A stretch of DNA of 64,000 bases from Paenibacillus sp. sptzw28 (GCF_019550795.1 NZ_CP080545.1:113501-177500); one strand, 5' to 3'. Counted from the stretch's first letter, positions 28,060 through 36,388 are shown. Notes: generated from the sequence alone by a model not told the origin. Numbers and translations are program-made.

Positions 28060-29574
28060 TTATTCGAAGCTGCGAACCGGCTCGGCGGAGCTTCTTTCCA
28101 CATTCGCGCGGCCCATCAGGAGTACGAAGAGCATAGCGATTATAGGGAGAACCACGCTCCACTGGAAAACAAAAGCGATGGACTCGGCGAGTCCGCCGAT
28201 CATTTTCGTAAGCACCTCCGGCGGGAACATTTTGCGTACAGCCGGCTGCAGCAAGGCCTGCGGATCGCCGAATTTTTTGGCTGTCTCGGGATCCTGGATG
28301 ACCTGTGAAATATCTCGCGTCAGCCGGTTCGTCTGAATAACGCCGAACACAGTAACGCCGAGGGCGGAGCCGATCGTCCGGAAGAACACGACCATCGAAG
28401 TGGCCGCACCTTTGTACTGCGGGCTTACGCCATGCAGCGTGGCAATGTTGAACACAACGAACGATACGCCGATTCCGAGACCGACGAAGATCATATAGAC
28501 GGTTACAATCCAGCGAGATGTATCCGCATTGATCGTACCAAGCAGGAAGAGCGAGACAACCAGAACTACGATTGACACCAGCATTATATTGCGAAATAGA
28601 AATTTGCCGACAAACCGGCCGCCGATTACGGAGCTGGCAACCACGCCGAGCATCATCGGCGTAAGCGTCTGACCGGCGGAGCTTGCAGTTCCGCCGTAGA
28701 CGCCCTGCACGAAAATCGGGATATATGTCGCCCCGGAGATCATAATTGCGCCGTACAGGAAGCTGGAGACCTGGCTTGCGGTAAACACTTTATTTCTGAA
28801 CAATTGCAGGGCAATAATCGGGTTCTTTGCATACCTTTCCACAGTCAGGAACAGAATTAGGAAAATAACGCAGGCCGCGAACAAGCCGATAATTTGCAAG
28901 GAACCCCAAGCATACGTTCTGCCTCCAAGCTCAAGGGCAAACATCAGACTTAGGATAGTTGCGGCAAGTAAGGCGGCTCCCGCCCAGTCTATAACCTGTT
29001 TCACTTTGTTCGCCGTTTCCTTATAACCGGCTGCTATCAGCAGAAATGCGACGATGCCGATCGGTACATTGATATAAAATACCCAGCGCCAATCGATATT
29101 ATCGGTGAAATACGCTCCGGCGAGCGGTCCGAACACGCTGGAGAGGCCGAACACAGCGCCGAACAAGCCGTTCATCTTGCCCCGCTGCTCCGGCGGAAAG
29201 ATATCGAATATGACGGCAAAGCAAAGCGGCATAATTGCCCCGCCGCCAATACCTTGAAGCGCACGGAACAATATAAGCTCCGTCATGTTCTGAGCCGCGC
29301 CGCACAAGATGGAACCGAGCAGAAACACCCCAAGCCCCAGAATGAAAAACCGTTTGCGGCCGTACATATCGGAAAGCTTGCCGAAAATCGGCGTGGCCAC
29401 GACACTGGCAATCATGTAGGCTGAGAACACCCAGACCAGCCGTTCAAAGTGGCCGAATTGGCCGACAATCGTCGGCATGGCGGTAGAGACGATCGTTTGA
29501 TCCAGCGCTGCCATAAATAAGCCGAGCAGCAGGCCGGCAACCGTCCATTTCGTATTTGTTCGCGTTCTATCCAT
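28060..29574 (-). CDS. MFS drug efflux transporter, DHA2/EmrB-QacA family
   Basis: A 504-residue, 14-helix proton-driven efflux pump. Motif D1 LDQTIVSTAMPTIV, motif A GKLSDMYGRKRFF, motif C in GLSSVFGPLAGAYFTD and WRWVFYINVPIG are typical of the EmrB/QacA group. The gene follows a MarR regulator by 45 bases on the same strand and should be co-transcribed with it from an operator-bearing promoter. Induction by an effector of the MarR protein is therefore likely. Substrate is unknown. Confidence 0.94.
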   Translation of the reverse strand: MDRTRTNTKWTVAGLLLGLFMAALDQTIVSTAMPTIVGQFGHFERLVWVFSAYMIASVVATPIFGKLSDMYGRKRFFILGLGVFLLGSILCGAAQNMTELILFRALQGIGGGAIMPLCFAVIFDIFPPEQRGKMNGLFGAVFGLSSVFGPLAGAYFTDNIDWRWVFYINVPIGIVAFLLIAAGYKETANKVKQVIDWAGAALLAATILSLMFALELGGRTYAWGSLQIIGLFAACVIFLILFLTVERYAKNPIIALQLFRNKVFTASQVSSFLYGAIMISGATYIPIFVQGVYGGTASSAGQTLTPMMLGVVASSVIGGRFVGKFLFRNIMLVSIVVLVVSLFLLGTINADTSRWIVTVYMIFVGLGIGVSFVVFNIATLHGVSPQYKGAATSMVVFFRTIGSALGVTVFGVIQTNRLTRDISQVIQDPETAKKFGDPQALLQPAVRKMFPPEVLTKMIGGLAESIAFVFQWSVVLPIIAMLFVLLMGRANVERSSAEPVRSFE

Positions 29575-29619
29575 TTCGCAAAACCCTTCTCTCCATCATG
29601 CAATTCTATCTCTTTTTTA

Positions 29620-30075
29620 CTATTTTGCCCAATATGGGCCTTCTTCTTTACAAGGGTGCAAATTACCGACCAATCGCTCCAGCATGTCCGCAAACCGGCC
29701 CAGCTCTTCGCCGGTGAAAGGCTTGAAGGTGGATTCGTTGCTTGCATTTCCCGCTTCGATCAGGCGCTCGACCGTTTGCGTCCCCAAATCCGTCAGCTTC
29801 ACCCGGGTGATTCGCCGGTCATCGGCATCCTCCCGGGTCGTCACGTAGCCGCCTTCCTTCAACCGCTTGATCATTCCGGTGATGTTCTGCTTCGTAACCA
29901 GCAGATTATACGTGAAATCCTTCAGCGACCGTTCTCCTTTTCTGTACAGCTCGCCCAGGATGAACCATTGCTGCACGCTCGATAACCCGACCTCACTTAC
30001 AAGGTCCCGGCCCACCCGCTCCAGCAGATTGGAAGCACGGTATATGTTAAGAATAATGGCTACGCGTGTATCCAT
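29620..30075 (-). CDS. MarR family transcriptional regulator
   Basis: A 151-residue winged-helix repressor. The wHTH spans about residues 35-95: SSVQQWFILGELY, KDFTYNLLVTKQNITGMIKRL (recognition helix) and the wing EDADDRRITRVKLT. The first ATG at 30075 (MDTRVAI) follows AGGAGAGG; the extension upstream is not needed. A perfect 18-bp palindrome overlaps its own transcription start, implying autorepression together with the downstream MFS pump gene. Confidence 0.93.
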   Translation of the reverse strand: MDTRVAIILNIYRASNLLERVGRDLVSEVGLSSVQQWFILGELYRKGERSLKDFTYNLLVTKQNITGMIKRLKEGGYVTTREDADDRRITRVKLTDLGTQTVERLIEAGNASNESTFKPFTGEELGRFADMLERLVGNLHPCKEEGPYWAK

Positions 30076-30096
30076 GCACCCTCTCCTCTGCAATAT

Positions 30097-30144
30097 TAGT
30101 CAATAGATTGACTATAAGATATCAAATTCGCGCTACCCTGTCAA
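30097..30144 (-). promoter_or_regulatory. marR-MFS promoter with palindromic operator
   Basis: Promoter TTGACA (30139-30144), 17 bases, TATCTT (30116-30121). The perfect inverted repeat TAGTCAATAGATTGACTA occupies 30097-30114, covering the expected +1 site. This fits MarR-type repression. Confidence 0.8.
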
Positions 30145-30185
30145 TCGATGTAATTCAATGTATAATCTGTCTTCCCTATAACAAT

Positions 30186-30220
30186 GAAGGCTCCGCCGTC
30201 AGTGCGACAGCAGAGCCTTC
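30186..30220 (-). terminator. Terminator of the Dabb gene
   Basis: GAAGGCTC / GAGCCTTC stem with further pairing inside a 19-base loop, located just after the stop codon; the U-tract is poor. Confidence 0.55.
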
Positions 30221-30240
30221 CAAACCGGTTTTTACGCATA

Positions 30241-30543
30241 TCAGAGCCGGTAATCGATCTCCAGAAACCGCTCCACCTCGGTTTCCCACCGCTCCTTCAC
30301 GAAAGCGACGTGCAGCGGATGGGCGTTGTACGTATCGTACTCCTCCTTATTGGCAAATTCCATGGAGAAGCCGTAATCATACTCGTTCTTCGGGCTGACC
30401 TGCCGGTATACTCGGAAGTTTTTCACCACGGGTATGGATGCAAGAATCGAACGGCCGTCTTCAAGAAACCGTCGTTCCTCTTCGGACCCTTTCGCATGCT
30501 TCAAACAGAAAATGACTGAATGCTGAATCCACTCTTGGGACAT
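30241..30543 (-). CDS. Stress-responsive alpha/beta-barrel (Dabb) domain protein
   Basis: A 100-residue single-domain protein of the Dabb family (dimeric ferredoxin-like barrel): IQHSVIFCLKHAKGSEEE, ILASIPVVKNFRVYRQVSPKNEYDYGF split over strands, and YDTYNAHPLHVAFVKERW with the conserved HPLH. Related proteins include plant stress proteins and small dimeric enzymes; no catalytic role can be assigned. ATG 30543 follows AAAGGAG. A long in-frame extension upstream lacks a ribosome site and looks non-coding. Monocistronic. Confidence 0.88.
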   Translation of the reverse strand: MSQEWIQHSVIFCLKHAKGSEEERRFLEDGRSILASIPVVKNFRVYRQVSPKNEYDYGFSMEFANKEEYDTYNAHPLHVAFVKERWETEVERFLEIDYRL

Positions 30544-30717
30544 GGAAATCTGCTCCTTTTTTCTGCTTAGTATACGATAGGCGCCGGAAATAAACCATCC
30601 TGAACGTAAAACATCACTAGACCTCGGCTGCGGCCCGTGTTCTGAATAGCCTTCCATAATTCCGTTGCAACGGTATATACTTGTGTAGGACAAACTTTCC
30701 GGAAAGCGGGTGGCCTA

Positions 30718-31131
30718 ATGGGCAGTAATGCAAAAATAGGCGGCGGCGGTTTTCATCATGTCGCCATCCGAGTGTATGATTTCGACGCGACGGTACGTTT
30801 TTACTCCGAAGTTCTCGGTTTTCAGGAGAAAGTGCGCTGGGGCGAAGGCAGCAGCCGGGCGATTATGCTGGACACAGGCGACGGCAACTACCTCGAGGTG
30901 TTCGCCGGCGGGACGGAAGGCGCTAAGCCTGAAGGCGCTTTTCTGCATCTGGCGCTGCGTTCCGATGATGTTGATGGCGCCGTGGAGCTTGCCAGAGCTG
31001 CCGGTATGGAAGTAACTGTTGAGCCCAAGGACGCGGTGCTCGGCGGCATTCCCGTGCGTATCGCCTTCTTCAAGGGTCCGGACGGCGAAATTATCGAGCT
31101 GTTCCAAAGCACCGGCGATGTTTCCCTGTAA
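30718..31131 (+). CDS. VOC family protein (glyoxalase/dioxygenase fold)
   Basis: A 137-residue vicinal-oxygen-chelate protein with two beta-alpha-beta-beta-beta modules. Candidate metal ligands are His in GGFHHVAIRV, Glu in NYLEVFAGG, His in AFLHLALRSDD and Glu in EIIELFQ. Members include glyoxalase I, extradiol dioxygenases and antibiotic-binding proteins, so the substrate is open. The ATG at 30718 has only a weak GGAAAG upstream. A hairpin terminator follows about 30 bases after the stop; monocistronic. Confidence 0.88.
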   Translation: MGSNAKIGGGGFHHVAIRVYDFDATVRFYSEVLGFQEKVRWGEGSSRAIMLDTGDGNYLEVFAGGTEGAKPEGAFLHLALRSDDVDGAVELARAAGMEVTVEPKDAVLGGIPVRIAFFKGPDGEIIELFQSTGDVSL

Positions 31132-31159
31132 GCGGGCTGCGCCGAGCTGCTTATAAAAA

Positions 31160-31204
31160 CAGGCCCTGATTGCCGTTAGTGGCGGTCAGGGCCTGCTTTA
31201 TACT
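31160..31204 (+). terminator. Terminator of the VOC gene
   Basis: CAGGCCCTGA / TCAGGGCCTG stem followed by CTTTATACTTT. Confidence 0.8.
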
Positions 31205-31283
31205 TTATTGCGACCTTACATAATTACTTCAAGTAATAAATTTATATTTTATAAGTGCTGCTTTTATGTCACCGGGTACAAGC

Positions 31284-31315
31284 AAAAAAATAGAGCCGCC
31301 CCTAAAGACCAGCTC
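31284..31315 (-). terminator. Terminator of the ankyrin gene pair
   Basis: On the minus strand a GAGCTG / CGGCTC stem is followed by TATTTTTTTG, a few bases after the stop of the downstream ankyrin gene. Confidence 0.6.
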
Positions 31316-31326
31316 CCTACCGCCTG

Positions 31327-31716
31327 CTATTCTTTTAAAAGCTCCACAACCTGGGCCGCATCAACCCCGCCAGCTTCCGCGTGATTAAGCAGCGGGATGC
31401 CATGGGGACCCGGTATGTATTTAAGTCCAGGGTTATCGGCAAGCATCGCCCGGACAATATCGGTTTTCCCCAGCATCGCAGCCGCAAATAAATCAATGCG
31501 GGCTCCATGGTCCAGAAGGAATTGTGCGATGTCTTTCCGCCCCATATGCGCCGCGGCTCCAAGAGCCGTTTCCCAATCTCCGCCGCCCCAATCCCACGCC
31601 GCATTGATGAGTCCAGGCTCCTCCTTTAGCAGCGTTTTAACACGGTCCAGATCGCCGTGCGCATTACCGACAAATTCCTTGACTAACTCCGGCAGGATTG
31701 ATTGTTTGCTTTCCAC
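31327..31716 (-). CDS. Ankyrin-repeat protein
   Basis: A 129-residue protein of about three to four ankyrin units: GDLDRVKTLLKEEPGLINA, WETALGAAAHMGRKDIAQFLLDHGARID, LFAAAMLGKTDIVRAMLADNPGLK and a C-terminal partial GIPLLNHAEAGGVDAAQVVELL. No enzymatic domain. It lies 30 bases downstream of a larger ankyrin gene on the same strand and ends in a terminator, so the pair forms an operon. Ankyrin units mediate protein contacts; partner unknown. Confidence 0.88.
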   Translation of the reverse strand: MESKQSILPELVKEFVGNAHGDLDRVKTLLKEEPGLINAAWDWGGGDWETALGAAAHMGRKDIAQFLLDHGARIDLFAAAMLGKTDIVRAMLADNPGLKYIPGPHGIPLLNHAEAGGVDAAQVVELLKE

Positions 31717-31746
31717 TGGGCATTCTCCTTTGTAGATGAATTAGAT

Positions 31747-32601
31747 TTATAGCAAGAGAGCAGCTGACTCTTGATGTCCTTTGGAGATGGCCAGATCGTA
31801 TGGGGTCTCGCCGTTATAAGTAATAGCCGTTTTATCGGCATGATGCTGCAGCAGAACCTTAATCATGGACTCCCGGCCAAAGTATCCGGCAACATGCAGG
31901 GTATTGAAGCCCTGCCGCCATTTCCCCTCACACTTGGCGTTTACATCCGCTCCATATTGAATAAGCACCCTGACGATATGCTCATAGTTACCGGCAATAG
32001 CCGCATGTATCGCCATATTGTTCAAGTTACCGTCTTTGCTTCTCCCATTTACGTCCGCGCCTTGATCCAGAAGGAAGACCGCCGTCTCTTCGTTCCCGAA
32101 ATGTGCAGCTAACCCGAGCGGAGTAAAGCCGTCTGAACTGTAACCTGTTATCAGATCGGGCGACTGTTCCAGCAGCTCCTTTACACGTTCTGTATGGCCG
32201 ACTGCCGACGCCTCAAAGATGTTCAGCTGCGCCCCATTGTTGATAAGCATTTCCCTGATATCGTTTGCACGGTAATAGGCAGCCATAAGCACTGCCGTTT
32301 CGCCTTTATTGTTGCTCGCGTTCACGAGAGCCGCGTCTTTACCCAGGAGCTCTGTGACCTTCTCAATGTTGTTTACCTTTACAGCTTCTATCATTTCATT
32401 CCTGAGCCGCTGCACGTTATCAGCCAGAAGCTCAGCTTCTCTCAGTAATTTTTCCGATGATTGAATGCCAAGGTTCACAAAATGCGATACTGCTCTTGAG
32501 CGGTTCGATTCAAGTCCTGCCTCAACAAGCAGGTCTACAGCCTTCAATGAAAGCTCGTCCAGCCTGATTGAGATAACGACGCTTTGCTTTTTAGTTGCCA
32601 T
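31747..32601 (-). CDS. Ribbon-helix-helix-like plus ankyrin-repeat protein
   Basis: A 284-residue protein. Residues about 5-50 (SVVISIRLDELSLKAVDLLVEAGLESNRSRAVSHF, given here only as a region) look like a CopG/Arc-type ribbon-helix-helix DNA-binding unit: a beta strand VVISIRLDE then two helices. A short coiled-coil (about 52-75) leads to five or six ankyrin units (about 75-284), for example NKGETAVLMAAYYRANDI and DGFTPLGLAAHFGNEETA. The combination suggests a regulator whose DNA binding is modulated by a protein partner. A perfect 18-bp palindrome lies 19 bases before the start codon and is the obvious candidate operator. The ATG at 32601 follows GGAGAG. Confidence 0.85.
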   Translation of the reverse strand: MATKKQSVVISIRLDELSLKAVDLLVEAGLESNRSRAVSHFVNLGIQSSEKLLREAELLADNVQRLRNEMIEAVKVNNIEKVTELLGKDAALVNASNNKGETAVLMAAYYRANDIREMLINNGAQLNIFEASAVGHTERVKELLEQSPDLITGYSSDGFTPLGLAAHFGNEETAVFLLDQGADVNGRSKDGNLNNMAIHAAIAGNYEHIVRVLIQYGADVNAKCEGKWRQGFNTLHVAGYFGRESMIKVLLQHHADKTAITYNGETPYDLAISKGHQESAALLL

Positions 32602-32619
32602 TAAGCTGAGCTCTCCAAT

Positions 32620-32637
32620 TTGTAATTTAAATTACAA
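32620..32637. promoter_or_regulatory. Perfect 18-bp palindrome, probable operator
   Basis: TTGTAATTTAAATTACAA lies between the likely promoter (TAATAT-type -10 upstream) and the ribosome site of the RHH-ankyrin gene. Confidence 0.7.
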
Positions 32638-32893
32638 TATTACAGTATCATTGTGTCCTTCAAAAATCAATAAGAAGTTTCCAGAGCCTACAGAAGTATC
32701 GTAAATGGCACAAAGAGAGGACTAAGCAGGTGCTTCGCCGGGGCTTATTGCATCAAGGATTAGAGGCTGGATATTATTATGGTCTTATATTACAATGGGG
32801 CGGCACAGCGGGAAGAAGCGGCTGAACAATTGTTGTATGCACTGCTCACGTATTTCCCATTTGCACGAAAAGCAATAAAGGAGGAGGAACAGG

Positions 32894-33236
32894 ATGTCCG
32901 GACAGAAAATCAAAGTTGTTTCTTACCGACCCGAGTGGGCTTTGGAGTTCGAGCACGAGAAAGCCCGGCTTCTTGAAATCATGGCCCCGCATGCCGCCGC
33001 CTTCGCATATCCTCCCCATCGATGGACTTTATGAACGAAAGGAAATTCTATTTCGCGATTACCTGCGGGCCGATCCCGGCTTAGTTAAACAATACGGTGA
33101 GCTTAAACGCTTGCTGGCCGAACAGTATCATTCGGACCCCGATGGCTACACCCGCGCAAAAACTGACTTTATTCAACAGGTCGACGACCTTGTCCGAACA
33201 CAGAAAGGACTGCCTCTCCGGAAAGTGTGGGAATAA
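32894..33236 (+). pseudogene. Truncated GrpB family gene (internal deletion and frameshift)
   Basis: The 5' part from ATG 32894 (perfect AAGGAGGAGG ribosome site) encodes a GrpB-like start, KVVSYRPEWALEFEHEKARL, then hits a stop near 33033. A different frame picks up the C-terminal GrpB part: HILPIDG, LYERKEILFRDYLRADPGL, QYGELKRLLAEQYH and YTRAKTDFIQQ, ending at 33236. The conserved middle (HIGSTS...KPIID), roughly 70 residues, is missing. The gene has therefore lost its nucleotidyltransferase core and cannot give a working protein. The 150 bases upstream contain no other gene I can recognise. Confidence 0.8.
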
Positions 33237-33309
33237 ACTGACCGCCCTGCAGCTCTTCAGGACAATCACTGATAGCATCATTCTGCAGCATCGCCAAAGA
33301 AAAGCGCAC

Positions 33310-33353
33310 AAAGGGCTGCAGCAGGTCGGATTTACAACCTGCTTCAGCCCTTT
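33310..33353. terminator. Long hairpin between grpB remnant and DoxX gene
   Basis: AAAGGGCTG(C)AGCAGGT / ACCTGCT(T)CAGCCCTTT, 16 base pairs with one internal mismatch, between two convergent genes. It lacks a long T-run on either side, so it is a terminator by position more than by sequence. Confidence 0.55.
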
Positions 33354-33428
33354 GCCCCTGTCCGGCCTATGTCCCATTACTCGCTCTTCGCTATAACTCC
33401 TTGCCGCTTCGTTTATGTTCTCAAACTC

Positions 33429-33956
33429 TCATCGTGCGGACTCTTTCATCCTTCCTCTCGTCTTCTGCAAGCGCTGACTGAACAAGCTTCGCAATTTGGG
33501 AGCCAATACGTAATCGACACCGAGCTTGCCTGCGTTTACGCCTGCCGCGAGGATAATAAAGCCTAGAAGCGCCATCCACGGGTTTATGCTGATCGAGCCG
33601 GCAAACAGGTAACTGAAATTCATCATGATACCGAACAAAGCCGCTGCTGTCGTCAAACAGCCAATAATCAATCCCAGCCCAACCAGAAATTCGCCCCACG
33701 GCACAATCAAGTTGAAAATTTTGATATTCGGCAGTGCAAAATTTTTCAAAAACGATACATAGTTTGAATAAACCAGCTCATTTGACCCACTCTCCATAAT
33801 CGGCTTCGCAATCGCACCTTTCACAAAGCCGCTTGCGTCGAATGGTTTCGCTGCAGTAATCTTGCCCCAGCCGGCGGTGAGCCACTGCCAGCCTACATAA
33901 AGCCGAACAATCGTGAGCAGTATCGCGGCGTACTTATTCTCCCTCAACCAATTCAT
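33429..33956 (-). CDS. DoxX family membrane protein
   Basis: A 175-residue protein with four membrane helices (about 10-30, 65-105 in two segments, 110-150) and the DoxX pattern: LRENKYAAILLTIVRLYVGW, WLTAGWGKI, VPWGEFLVGLGLIIGC and FAGSISINPWMALL. DoxX/DoxD proteins are related to the small subunit of thiosulfate:quinone oxidoreductase and occur in membrane redox complexes; the role here is unknown. The C-terminus is basic. ATG 33956 follows GGAGGGGGTG. Monocistronic. Confidence 0.9.
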   Translation of the reverse strand: MNWLRENKYAAILLTIVRLYVGWQWLTAGWGKITAAKPFDASGFVKGAIAKPIMESGSNELVYSNYVSFLKNFALPNIKIFNLIVPWGEFLVGLGLIIGCLTTAAALFGIMMNFSYLFAGSISINPWMALLGFIILAAGVNAGKLGVDYVLAPKLRSLFSQRLQKTRGRMKESAR

Positions 33957-34077
33957 TATCTTTCACCCCCTCCTGTCATAATCGAAGTAGAAACGGGCTG
34001 TCTACTTACTACAGCTAACGAAAGGAGAGGAGGATCGGTTTGCCGAAACCAAACATTTGTTAATATTCGTTTGTCGA

Positions 34078-34503
34078 CTACTTCTTGCTGTTTCTCATTG
34101 CCGCGAGCAGCTTCACGTCCTCCTTGCCCTGTTCGACGAAGCGCCGATAATCCGGGGAACCAACGGGAACGAGCGCCATTTTCCCTTCAGCATTGAAATG
34201 AATCCCCCATCCGTATTTCTTAGGAAGCATGGATGCTCTTAGGCAAGGCATCGGTTTCTGGAAAAATTCGTCCCTGATTTGGGTCCCCTTCGCCGCCAGC
34301 TCCTCTTCGGGAATGTTTTTGTGACGGATATGCACTTCATACAGAAGGTCCTCTGAGGTGTATTTGTAGGGATGATTGGCGATCAGCTCAAACTCGATTC
34401 CGGGCTTCGTTCTTCCGCTCTTCTTATCCGGAGGCACGATGCCGTTCTCTGCGGGACAATCGGCCGCCACCATAATAAACGTATCGTAATAATTCAAGTC
34501 CAT
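34078..34503 (-). CDS. DUF6157-like protein
   Basis: A 141-residue soluble protein: MDLNYYDTFIMVAADCP, FELIANHPYKYTSEDLLYEV, RHKNIPEEELAAKG, FFQKPMPCLRASMLPKKYGW and GIHFNAEGKMALVPVGS. This is the pattern of the uncharacterised DUF6157 family. No known catalytic motif. ATG 34503 is preferred because AGGAG lies 8 bases before it; a GTG three codons earlier overlaps that site. Monocistronic as far as visible. Confidence 0.82.
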   Translation of the reverse strand: MDLNYYDTFIMVAADCPAENGIVPPDKKSGRTKPGIEFELIANHPYKYTSEDLLYEVHIRHKNIPEEELAAKGTQIRDEFFQKPMPCLRASMLPKKYGWGIHFNAEGKMALVPVGSPDYRRFVEQGKEDVKLLAAMRNSKK

Positions 34504-34590
34504 ATTTGACACTCCTCAATAAGCAGTTTTTCTCATTATATCCCCCTTTCTTGACAATATCAGTCAGTGATTTTTGGATTGAGAACAAAT

Positions 34591-35067
34591 CTATACGGTT
34601 TTAACATACTCTTTGAGTTCATGGCCGGCTGCGCTCTTGTTTACTGCTTTTTTTGGAAGCATGCAGCGGTCGGCATCTACATAGATTCGTTCAATATCTA
34701 CCGGCTTGAATGTTTCATCAATTTGAGAATAAACCCATATAATAACCAACTCATCCGAAGTACTTGCATTTTCGAGCCGGTGTGCAATACCTGCCGGAAT
34801 AAAAGAAGTATCGTAAGGTTGTAAAAGGGTCCGCTCCCCTTCGACATCGCAATAGGCGCTTCCTTTTAATATGGTTACGGATTCTTCTACATTATGAATA
34901 TGGCAGGCTAATCCCAAGCCCGGCTTGAAAGTGGCTAATCCTGCAATAATTGTTTTAGGACCCATTTCCTTCGTTAACAGTTCATGAAAATGGACACCCT
35001 CAACAATCTCAAAAGGCTTGATATCTATGTGTTTGCTGATCATTGGCCCATATATGTGCTTTTGCAT
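34591..35067 (-). CDS. Cupin domain protein
   Basis: A 158-residue single-cupin protein. Motif 1 reads ACHIHNVEESVTILKG (His, His, Glu ligands) and motif 2 PAGIAHRLEN (His). A C-terminal stretch FKPVDIERIYVDA and a polar tail follow. It probably binds a divalent metal and a small ligand or acts as an isomerase or dioxygenase; substrate unknown. It lies 36 bases downstream of the SDR threonine-dehydrogenase gene on the same strand, so the two are likely an operon behind the c-di-GMP riboswitch. ATG 35067 has GAAGGG at good spacing; GTG 35076 is possible. Confidence 0.87.
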   Translation of the reverse strand: MQKHIYGPMISKHIDIKPFEIVEGVHFHELLTKEMGPKTIIAGLATFKPGLGLACHIHNVEESVTILKGSAYCDVEGERTLLQPYDTSFIPAGIAHRLENASTSDELVIIWVYSQIDETFKPVDIERIYVDADRCMLPKKAVNKSAAGHELKEYVKTV

Positions 35068-35103
35068 GTGTTTCACCCTTCCCTAACTTATACAAAGGTT
35101 AAT

Positions 35104-36060
35104 CTAAGCAATCAAATTGAACTTCGCACTTACCATCAAAAGCATCTCTTCCGTCATTTTCCTCAAGTCGTATTCTGCCTTAAAGCCCCACTCTTGTCTG
35201 GCTGCGGTTGCATCGATCGAATTTGGCCAGCTCTCTGCAATCCTTTGCCTGACCGGGTCGACATCATAGCTCAGTTTAAACATCGGTATATGCTTTCGAA
35301 TCTCCGAAGCAATTTCCTCCGGTTCGAAACTCATAGCGCTTACATTGAACGAATTTCGGTGTTTCAGTTTTGCAGCATCGGCTTCCATTAAAGTAATGAT
35401 GGCATTTAATGCATCAGCCATATACATCATATCCATATATGTTTTTGGCGCAATATAGGAAGTATAACGCGCATGCTTAATCGCTTCGTAATAAATCTCA
35501 ACGGCATAGTCCGTCGTTCCCCCGCCAGGAGGAGCAACATAAGAAATAAGTCCGGGAAAACGAAGCCCCCGCGTATCAACTCCATATTTGTAATAGTAAT
35601 AATCACAAAGTAATTCACCGGCGACTTTATTTACGCCGTACATCGTTGTCGGGCGTTGTATCGTATCCTGCGCCGTATTGTCTTTTGGCGTCGTTGGCCC
35701 AAATGCACCGATTGAACTCGGGGTAAAGAACTGGCAGCCGAGCTCTTTCGCCACTTCCAATGCATTGATAAGGCCGTCCATGTTTAAATGCCACGCATGA
35801 AGCGGGTTTGACTCGGCCGTAGCTGACAGCAATGCCGCAAGATGAATAATGGAATCCGCCTGATGCTTTTTGGTCACATCGAACAGAGCTTTTGAATCTG
35901 TAACATCCACTATCTCAAACGGCCCTGTTTGAACAACATCACATTCGGTTCTTCGAATATCTGTAGCAATTACACGATCGTATCCGTAAATATCCCTCAT
36001 TTTCATAATCAATTCCGATCCGATTTGCCCGAGTGCTCCGGTGACAATAATTTTCTTCAA
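35104..36060 (-). CDS. SDR-type L-threonine 3-dehydrogenase / NAD-dependent epimerase
   Basis: A 318-residue extended-SDR enzyme. The NAD site reads [12 protein letters not shown]; catalytic Tyr/Lys in [10 protein letters not shown]; Ser/Thr in [12 protein letters not shown]; further family blocks [21 protein letters not shown] and [14 protein letters not shown]. These match the UDP-galactose-epimerase-like L-threonine dehydrogenases, which oxidise threonine to 2-amino-3-oxobutyrate. No kbl (the usual next step) is adjacent; a cupin gene follows. Translation begins at TTG 36060 after GGAGG. A c-di-GMP-I riboswitch with its own terminator lies about 230 bases upstream on the same strand. Confidence 0.88.
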   Translation of the reverse strand: MKKIIVTGALGQIGSELIMKMRDIYGYDRVIATDIRRTECDVVQTGPFEIVDVTDSKALFDVTKKHQADSIIHLAALLSATAESNPLHAWHLNMDGLINALEVAKELGCQFFTPSSIGAFGPTTPKDNTAQDTIQRPTTMYGVNKVAGELLCDYYYYKYGVDTRGLRFPGLISYVAPPGGGTTDYAVEIYYEAIKHARYTSYIAPKTYMDMMYMADALNAIITLMEADAAKLKHRNSFNVSAMSFEPEEIASEIRKHIPMFKLSYDVDPVRQRIAESWPNSIDATAARQEWGFKAEYDLRKMTEEMLLMVSAKFNLIA

Positions 36061-36098
36061 TGTAATTCCTCCAATTAAAGTCCAGATGTAACTCGATT

Positions 36099-36191
36099 TT
36101 ATTTAATAATCCCCTTCTCTTTCCCCGCTTTTGTCCGCTGTGCCCGCATCAGCGGGAGTTTTCTCATCGCTAACGAGTGTTTGTTCGTCAT
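36099..36191 (-). CDS. Candidate basic leader peptide (30 residues)
   Basis: An open frame from ATG 36191 to TAA 36099 encodes a very basic peptide beginning [23 protein letters not shown] lies only three bases before the ATG, which is short. A second frame from a GTG five bases earlier is also open and encodes an acidic peptide of similar length. The reading frame lies between the riboswitch terminator and the threonine-dehydrogenase start. It may be a real small gene, a translated leader, or chance. Confidence 0.3.
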   Translation of the reverse strand: MTNKHSLAMRKLPLMRAQRTKAGKEKGIIK

Positions 36192-36235
36192 TCACCTCCC
36201 TCAGGAATAAACTTGTCGTATACGAAAATTTAGAC

Positions 36236-36281
36236 AACAAAAAACCCCACATCTACTTGCATACTCATTAATAGACGGAGG
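36236..36281 (-). terminator. Expression-platform terminator of the c-di-GMP riboswitch
   Basis: CCTC(CG)TCTA ... TAGA(TGT)GGGG stem followed by TTTTTTGTTG on the minus strand, immediately 3' of the aptamer. Confidence 0.65.
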
Positions 36282-36285
36282 TTCC

Positions 36286-36388
36286 CGTCGTATTCGGTAA
36301 ACTGGCTGGCATCATGGAAGAATCGTCCACCTTAGCCCCTATAGCTTTGCGTCGCCACTTTTCAGTGGGTTTGCCTTTGTCGTACGAT
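36286..36388 (-). promoter_or_regulatory. c-di-GMP-I riboswitch (GEMM-I)
   Basis: Read on the minus strand: P1 5' strand TCGTA, AAAGGCAAACC, a GAAA-capped P2 arm (CACTGAAAAGTG), the invariant GACGCAAAGC, AGGGGCTAA, a variable arm, ATGCCAGCCAG, TTTACCG, and TACGA closing P1. This is the full GEMM-I order. A terminator follows, and the next full gene on this strand is the SDR threonine dehydrogenase. Confidence 0.93.

Noticed and set aside
32779..32976. Small open frame upstream of grpB (MVLYYNGAAQ...)
   Set aside because: No ribosome site, overlaps the start of the grpB remnant, and the composition gives no family resemblance.
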